A stretch of DNA of 9,592 nucleotides from an uncultured Elusimicrobium sp. Lineage in GTDB: Bacteria > Elusimicrobiota > Endomicrobiia > Endomicrobiales > Endomicrobiaceae. The translations under genes and the position numbers were made by a program. The stretch spans positions 1 through 9,592 of the forward strand of contig CACWKJ010000028.1 in assembly GCA_902761395.1 (NCBI GenBank), written 5' to 3'. Numbering within the stretch: the stretch's first letter is position 1; every line of letters starts with the position of its first letter. The notes below the pieces were generated by a model. It did not search any database, was not told the origin of the DNA, and was given only the letters and a program-made list of their open reading frames with translations. Below are positions 6,865-9,592 of the stretch, piece by piece.

Positions 6865-8709
6865 TTATAAACTGTAAATTGCCTTCTCTATATTTTCTAC
6901 GGAAAAGCCGTATTTTTCTCTTATTAAACTTTGTTTTCCGTGTTCTATAAATTTATCCGGTAAACCTATGGAATAAATTTTTGCACCGGTTCCGGACAAC
7001 ACGGATTTTACGGTTTCTCCCATACCGCCTATCAAAGAACCTTCTTCGACGGTCACAATTTTATTCGTATATTTTAAAACATCCTTTATTGCCTGTTCGT
7101 CAAACGGTTTTAAAAATCTCATATTCAATACGGATACCGACATACCTTTACTTTCAAGATCTTTTGCAGCATCCAAACAAACCTGTAAAACATTACCCAA
7201 ACAAACTATACAAGCATCTTTACCTTCTTTTTCCAATTTGGCTTTACCTACTTCCAACACGTCGAAATCTCTATGGAAAGATGCGATTCTTGTTCCGCTG
7301 CCTCTAGGATATCTTATTACAGAAGGATTCTTTAACGTTAATGCGGTGTTAAGCATATCCTGCAATTCTGTTTCATTTGCAGGAGCCATAATTGTTAAAT
7401 TCGGTATATATTTTAAATAAGCTAAATCGAATACTCCGTGATGTGTTGCTCCGTCTTCGCCGACAAGTCCCGCTCTATCGAGCATCATAATAACGGGAAG
7501 ATTTTGCAATGCAACATCGTGTATGATACTATCCAACGATCTTTGCATAAATGTAGAATATATCGCAACGACAGGTTTTAAACCGCCTGCGGCAAGTGCG
7601 GATGCAAAAGTTACGGCATGAGCTTCGTCTATACCCACATCAAAAAATCTGTCGGGATATTTTTTTGAAAACTCTTTTAATCCCGTTCCGTCGGGCATAG
7701 CTGCGGTTATTGCAACTATTTTATCGTCACTTTGTGCAAGTTTTACTATAGCTTTTGAAAAAACTTCGGTATATGTAACTTTTTTTAAAGAAAGAGTTTT
7801 GCCTGTTTCCTTATCGAAAGGCCCTATACCGTGGAACTTTGTAGGATCTTGTTCCGCAGGTTTATATCCTTTACCTTTTTTTGTTACTATGTGTAAAAGA
7901 ACCGGACCTTTGAAATCTTTAACCTTTGTTAACATTTCAATTAATTGATTTATGTTATGACCGTCTATAGGTCCGACATAAGTAAATCCCATTTCTTCAA
8001 ACATAAGCCCGGGAAAAAGAATAGTTTTAAATCTTTTAACCAACTTTTTTATTGAATTAAAACTTAAAAATTTTAATTTAGAAACTATTTTTAAAACACT
8101 TTCTTCGATTCTCTTAACACCTGCGGCAGTTAAAATTTTTGCAAAATATCCGGCTAAAACACCCACCTTCTGAGAAATGAACATTTGGTTATCATTCAAA
8201 ATAACAAGCATATCTTTCCCGAGTGTTCCCGCATTTTGTAATCCTTCAAAAGCAAGACCGCCCGTCATAGAGCCATCACCTATTATCGATACGACTTTAT
8301 AATTTTCTTTTTGTATATCTCTTGCAACGGCAAAGCCCAACCCGGCGGAAATGGAAGTCGAGGCATGTCCCGCGCCGAACGAATCGTACTTCGACTCGGA
8401 AATTTTAGGAAAACCGCTGATACCTTGATATTGTCTTAATGTCTTAAAACTTTCTCTTCTGTCGGTAAGAATTTTATGTGCATATGCCTGGTGACCGACA
8501 TCCCAAATAAATTTATCTTTTTCAACGTCAAAAACATAATGAAGTGCTATTGTTAATTCAACAACCCCTAAACTCGATGCAATATGACCGCCTGTTTTTG
8601 ATACGGTTTCTATTATCTCTTGCCTTACCTCTTTTGCAAGGTCAGGTAAAAGATCTTTTTTTACTATCTTTATTGCATTAGGCGATGATATGTTATCCAA
8701 TATAGACAT
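6865..8709 (-). CDS. dxs: 1-deoxy-D-xylulose-5-phosphate synthase
   Basis: A 614-residue thiamine-diphosphate enzyme that condenses pyruvate and glyceraldehyde-3-phosphate, the first and flux-setting step of the MEP isoprenoid route; it works in the cytoplasm as a dimer. Length is normal for the family. The first domain has GHIASSLG (41-48, substrate His42), WDVGHQAYAHK (69-79), the cofactor motif GDGSMTGG (144-151) and NDN (172-174). HG at 293-294 belongs to the link region FHGIGPFD. The second domain has the catalytic glutamate in GIDEAHAVT (359-367, Glu362; most relatives read GIAEQHAVT), YSTFMQR (384-390) and DRAGLVGEDGATHHG (411-425). The last domain is transketolase C-terminal, with RYPRG (466-470). 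ATG 8709-8707 is 13 bases after ispA; the Shine-Dalgarno AGGAAA overlaps the ispA stop and is slightly far. Pairing with ispA fits the pathway. Confidence 0.97.
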   Translation of the reverse strand: MSILDNISSPNAIKIVKKDLLPDLAKEVRQEIIETVSKTGGHIASSLGVVELTIALHYVFDVEKDKFIWDVGHQAYAHKILTDRRESFKTLRQYQGISGFPKISESKYDSFGAGHASTSISAGLGFAVARDIQKENYKVVSIIGDGSMTGGLAFEGLQNAGTLGKDMLVILNDNQMFISQKVGVLAGYFAKILTAAGVKRIEESVLKIVSKLKFLSFNSIKKLVKRFKTILFPGLMFEEMGFTYVGPIDGHNINQLIEMLTKVKDFKGPVLLHIVTKKGKGYKPAEQDPTKFHGIGPFDKETGKTLSLKKVTYTEVFSKAIVKLAQSDDKIVAITAAMPDGTGLKEFSKKYPDRFFDVGIDEAHAVTFASALAAGGLKPVVAIYSTFMQRSLDSIIHDVALQNLPVIMMLDRAGLVGEDGATHHGVFDLAYLKYIPNLTIMAPANETELQDMLNTALTLKNPSVIRYPRGSGTRIASFHRDFDVLEVGKAKLEKEGKDACIVCLGNVLQVCLDAAKDLESKGMSVSVLNMRFLKPFDEQAIKDVLKYTNKIVTVEEGSLIGGMGETVKSVLSGTGAKIYSIGLPDKFIEHGKQSLIREKYGFSVENIEKAIYSL

Positions 8710-8722
8710 TTACACTAATTTC

Positions 8723-9592
8723 CTAAAACTTTCTGTTTATCATATAGTCTGCTAAACTGTCAAAAATTTCTTTATTAATTTTAAATTTTGAAATTGCTCT
8801 TTTTGCTTCATCGATTAATTTTATTGCATTTTTCTCAGATTGTTCTTTTCCGTACAATCTTAAATATGTTAACTTATCGTTATCGGCATCACTACCGTTT
8901 TTACCTAACAATTTTTTATCTGCATAAACATCTAAAATGTCATCTGCTATTTGAAAAGCTATTCCTATGTTATGACCATACTTTTCAAGAGCTTTCAAAT
9001 CTTTATCTTTTGCTCCGGCAAGTATTGCACCCATCAACAAACTTGCTTTTATTAAATCGGACGTTTTGTGTATGTGGATATACTCCAATTTCTTTTTACA
9101 AAAAGAAACATTTTGTTTGTTCCATTTTCCCGCTTCAATCGTATCTTCAGCTTGACCGCCGATCATTCCCTGATATCCGGAATAATCGGAAAACATTTTT
9201 ATAGCTTTTACGATTCTGTCTGCGGGAACATTTGATTTTGCTATCAAATTAAAAGTTTCCGTAAGCAAAGCATCACCTGCAAGTATTGCGGCAGCTTCAC
9301 CGAACTTTTTATGACTTGTAGGTTTTCCTCTTCTTAAATCATCGTTATCCATTGCCGGCAAATCATCGTGAATTAAAGAATATGTATGTAAAAATTCAAC
9401 CGCACAAATTGCAGGTTCTATTTTTTTTATATCAAGCTTAAAACTTTCCGCACCGAGCATTACAAATATCGGTCTTAATCTTTTCCCTCCTGCAAGAACC
9501 GAATATCTCATTGCTTGAGATATTACGGAATTATCTTTAGGCAAATATTTTTTTAATAATTTATCTACAAATGTTCCTTTTTTCTTTAAATA
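8723..9592 (-). CDS. ispA: Short-chain polyprenyl (farnesyl/geranyl) diphosphate synthase, 5' end outside the window
   Basis: A class I trans-prenyltransferase that condenses isopentenyl diphosphate with allylic diphosphates to give geranyl or farnesyl diphosphate, which feeds undecaprenyl carriers and quinones. The frame stays open to the right edge: reading from base 9592, 17 residues (ending DKLLKKYL) precede PKDNSV, so the TTG at 9544 is an internal Leu and not the start. Counting from 9592: LAGGKRLRP (33-41), first Asp-rich motif DDLPAMD (76-82) followed by NDDLRRGKPT, GMIGGQ (142-147), and second Asp-rich motif DDILD (217-221). The two extra residues in the first Asp-rich motif are typical of bacterial FPP synthases. 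289 residues are present, so only a handful are missing. It ends TAG 13 bases before dxs. An exodeoxyribonuclease VII small subunit gene often lies upstream in other bacteria, but that is not visible. Confidence 0.95.
   Translation of the reverse strand, partial: YLKKKGTFVDKLLKKYLPKDNSVISQAMRYSVLAGGKRLRPIFVMLGAESFKLDIKKIEPAICAVEFLHTYSLIHDDLPAMDNDDLRRGKPTSHKKFGEAAAILAGDALLTETFNLIAKSNVPADRIVKAIKMFSDYSGYQGMIGGQAEDTIEAGKWNKQNVSFCKKKLEYIHIHKTSDLIKASLLMGAILAGAKDKDLKALEKYGHNIGIAFQIADDILDVYADKKLLGKNGSDADNDKLTYLRLYGKEQSEKNAIKLIDEAKRAISKFKINKEIFDSLADYMINRKF

Noticed and set aside
6981..7307. Plus-strand open frame of 108 codons
   Set aside because: Antisense shadow of the dxs C-terminal domain with no family signature.
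8788..9204. Plus-strand open frame of 138 codons
   Set aside because: It lies entirely antisense to ispA, which carries both Asp-rich motifs; it has no ribosome site or recognisable domain.

Overview
The window is AT-rich, and every gene I can support lies on the minus strand, so transcription runs from position 9592 towards 1. It reads as one compact, nearly gap-free run of bacterial housekeeping genes followed by a type IV pilus cluster. In transcription order: ispA (5' end cut by the window), dxs, tlyA, leuS, a small hairpin, an LptE-like lipoprotein gene, coaD, pilT, a type IV pilin-like gene, a broken prepilin peptidase gene, and the start of an unidentified membrane-protein gene that leaves the window at position 1. 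No tRNA, rRNA, CRISPR array, insertion sequence or phage gene was seen, and there is no gene-free stretch over 300 bases.

The organism is a Gram-negative-type (diderm) bacterium: it has an LPS-assembly-type outer-membrane lipoprotein, uses the MEP isoprenoid route (Dxs plus a short-chain prenyl synthase), and carries pilus genes. The combination of an AT-rich genome, GspG-like pilins ending in a 'DSKGVxW' type motif and this gene order would fit the Elusimicrobiota, possibly the Endomicrobia. That is inference from memory of family sequences, not a database result.

Region 6120-9592 (ispA, dxs, tlyA) is an isoprenoid/ribosomal RNA methylation block with gaps of 13-23 bases. Region 3072-6096 holds leuS and lptE, separated by a short hairpin with a U-run that starts in the leuS stop codon. 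Region 1474-3031 holds coaD and pilT, which overlap by 8 bases. Region 1-1454 is the pilin end of the cluster.

The main point of interest is in that last part. The prepilin peptidase gene has lost about 11 bases exactly at its catalytic GGGD motif, removing the second active-site aspartate region and shifting the frame. The neighbouring pilin-like protein has lysine where prepilins have the near-invariant glycine before the cleavage site. The PilT ATPase next door looks fully intact. Enzyme and substrate of the same processing step therefore both look damaged or diverged, which suggests recent loss of pilin maturation here or use of another peptidase elsewhere in the genome. I did not find an undescribed defence, mobile or regulatory system in this window.
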